Shown: positions 62,971 through 64,000 of the stretch, piece after piece
Layout: each line of letters begins with the position of its first letter
How positions within the stretch are numbered: the stretch's first letter is position 1
Source of the DNA: CAIQQQ01 sp037445025
Lineage (GTDB): Bacteria > Pseudomonadota > Alphaproteobacteria > Acetobacterales > Acetobacteraceae
Direction of reading: 5' to 3'
NCBI GenBank assembly: GCA_037445025.1
Contig: JBBILI010000010.1
Span: 62,001 to 126,000, forward strand
DNA length: 64,000 bases
Program-made: the position numbers and the translations under genes
The notes under the pieces: model-generated
What the model saw: the letters and a program-made list of their open reading frames with translations, nothing else
Told to the model about the DNA's origin: nothing
The model's database searches: none

Positions 62971-63006
62971 TTATGCATCAAATTCTGATACAGACAGGTT
63001 ATGCAT
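62971..63006. promoter_or_regulatory. Two direct TTATGCAT repeats
   Basis: The 237-bp gap 62830-63066 lies upstream of the binding-protein gene and downstream of the isochorismatase gene on the same strand. It turns A/T rich and holds TTATGCAT at 62971-62978 and 62999-63006, 28 bp apart. ATGCAT is itself palindromic. These may be operator half-sites for the importer. Confidence 0.35.
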
Positions 63007-63066
63007 GCGAATTGCACGAATGCCTTTTGAATTGTCTTTGGTTGATGAAATTTTGGGCTGGCTTGA

Positions 63067-63735
63067 TCAATCTGGCTTTGGCAGCCGGCTTTGCAGCACC
63101 GCCTCGACCTCGGCCACCTTCAGGACATCGGCGTATTTCAGCGACATGTCGTAGAGGTTGGCGAAATGCGGGCCCTCGTGTTTGTCGGCCACGCACTCCT
63201 CCGGCACGATGGTGCGGTAGCCGCGCGACAGGCTGTCGACCACGGTGGCGCGGACACAGCCGGAGGTGGAGCCGCCGGTGACGATCAGCGTGTCCACCCG
63301 GTGCCAGACGAGCAGCGAGGCGAGGTTGGTTTCGAAGAAGGCCGAGGCCATGCGCTTGTGCATGATGATGTCGCGGGTCCGGTCGATCTGCAGCCGGTCG
63401 TCGAACTCGGCGCGGCGGGAGCCGTGCTTGATGTTCTGCAGGGAGTCCGGCGTGTCGGAGCGTGTGCCCCAGACGCCGCAATCCTCGCCGGAGGGCAGGT
63501 AGGCCACATAGGTCCAGACGACGGGCCCGCCGAGGCTGCGGCACATGGCGGCGATGGTGTTGGTGTGCTGCATCTGCAGCGGGTCGGTTTCGTAGGCGGT
63601 GATGAACTCGTCAGGCAGCGTGTAGGCCTTCTGCGGATCGACATTGACCATGGCGATCCTGTCGCCGAACCCGAACCGCTTGCGCGGAGTGAGTTCGGCG
63701 TAAAGCTGGCGGGCGGATTTGTCGGAGAGCTGCAT
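63067..63735 (-). CDS. Isochorismatase-family cysteine hydrolase
   Basis: A 222-residue hydrolase of the isochorismatase superfamily with the expected triad: Asp33 (NVDPQKAYT), Lys127 (IMHKRMASAFF) and Cys160 (GGSTSGCVRAT). It resembles N-carbamoylsarcosine amidohydrolase and RutB-like enzymes that cleave ureido or amide bonds. It is coupled to the upstream monooxygenase gene by a TGATG overlap. Confidence 0.87.
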   Translation of the reverse strand: MQLSDKSARQLYAELTPRKRFGFGDRIAMVNVDPQKAYTLPDEFITAYETDPLQMQHTNTIAAMCRSLGGPVVWTYVAYLPSGEDCGVWGTRSDTPDSLQNIKHGSRRAEFDDRLQIDRTRDIIMHKRMASAFFETNLASLLVWHRVDTLIVTGGSTSGCVRATVVDSLSRGYRTIVPEECVADKHEGPHFANLYDMSLKYADVLKVAEVEAVLQSRLPKPD

Positions 63736-64000
63736 CAGTCGGCCGCCTGCATCATGGCGGCGGCGTCGGGCTTGCGGCTCTGCATCAGCGGCTGGATGTA
63801 CTGGCCGAACTGTTCCATGCCGATGACGAAATCATCGAAGGTCAGCAGGATGCCTTTGACGCCGGGGGCGGCGGCGACGACATCGAGCATTCTGGCAACG
63901 TTCTCGTAGGAGCCGATCAACTTGAGCATGCCGGTGGGAATGGGCTCGGCCTTCTGCTGTTCGAGCATCTGGCCCACGGTGGAGTTGACCGGGGCCTGCA
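63735..64000 (-). CDS. Luciferase-like flavin monooxygenase (RutA-like), C-terminal part
   Basis: Only the last ~88 residues are in the window. GTGMLKLIGSYENVARMLD-type and GVKGILLTFDDFVIGMEQFG match the C-terminus of pyrimidine monooxygenase RutA and relatives, FMNH2-dependent enzymes that open ring amides. The following isochorismatase-family gene would then match RutB in order. The rest lies beyond the right edge, so RutA identity is tentative. Confidence 0.75.
   Translation of the reverse strand, partial: QAPVNSTVGQMLEQQKAEPIPTGMLKLIGSYENVARMLDVVAAAPGVKGILLTFDDFVIGMEQFGQYIQPLMQSRKPDAAAMMQAAD

Noticed and set aside
1..64000. tRNA, rRNA, riboswitch or prophage genes
   Set aside because: None could be supported by cloverleaf, conserved rRNA segments, known aptamer motifs or phage structural genes.

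Overview
The window is high-GC DNA that reads as an alphaproteobacterium, most likely Acetobacteraceae. This is inferred from the HWE-type histidine kinase, the Hint-domain protein, the BBP2-like outer-membrane barrel beside exopolysaccharide genes, and the overall gene content. No rRNA, tRNA, CRISPR array or intact transposase gene was seen.

Layout. 1-19.2 kb is a catabolic and transport region. It holds a partial class V aminotransferase, YdfG, an ArsC/YffB-like protein, an odd SDR, an M81 peptidase/CutC/Gfo-Idh operon, a dimethylformamidase-like protein, two more Gfo/Idh-type genes, a dipeptide-type ABC system, an M20 peptidase with a CAP-domain protein, a cytosine-deaminase-like amidohydrolase and a BisC-like molybdoenzyme. 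19.2-42.7 kb is an exopolysaccharide/surface locus. It holds glycosyltransferases, a flippase, a Wza-like export lipoprotein, a Crp-like regulator, an ExoY-like priming transferase, an AAA-type ATPase, a Wzy-like protein, an outer-membrane barrel, two receiver proteins around an HWE kinase, three GH16 genes and a Hint protein. 42.7-53.6 kb is mostly housekeeping: EnvC-like, gpmI, PRC-barrel and paralogous membrane proteins, a Clp-like AAA ATPase, an MFS remnant and fumC. 54.1-58.7 kb is a pentose-phosphate cluster (tkt, a remnant of zwf, gnd, tal). 58.7-64 kb is a polyamine-type ABC importer, an isochorismatase-family hydrolase and a RutA-like monooxygenase.

Two themes stand out. First, the intergenic DNA is full of short inverted-repeat families. 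R1 is a pair of A/T-rich hairpins (ten full, half or degenerate copies). R2 is a 125-bp two-hairpin element (three full copies, with 3-bp target duplications at two). R3 is a ~143-bp palindromic element (two copies). R2 and R1 supply stop codons and short C-terminal tails to neighbouring genes.

Second, many genes are broken. Five look intact except for loss of one G/C in a short homopolymer. Others carry in-frame stops. Two junctions have cut the 5' ends off two divergent genes at once. A deletion has fused the transketolase frame to the last codons of glucose-6-phosphate dehydrogenase, and an R2 copy sits inside that zwf remnant. Whether this is real genome decay or partly assembly error cannot be decided from the sequence alone; the single-base cases need read-level checking.

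Functionally, the surface locus could make and export a polysaccharide: ExoY-like priming, GT2/GT4 assembly, flippase, Wzy polymerisation, Wza/barrel export, GH16 trimming, with Crp-like and two-component control. With wza, wzy, the barrel, one GT4, the kinase and one GH16 all damaged, the locus may no longer work as written.
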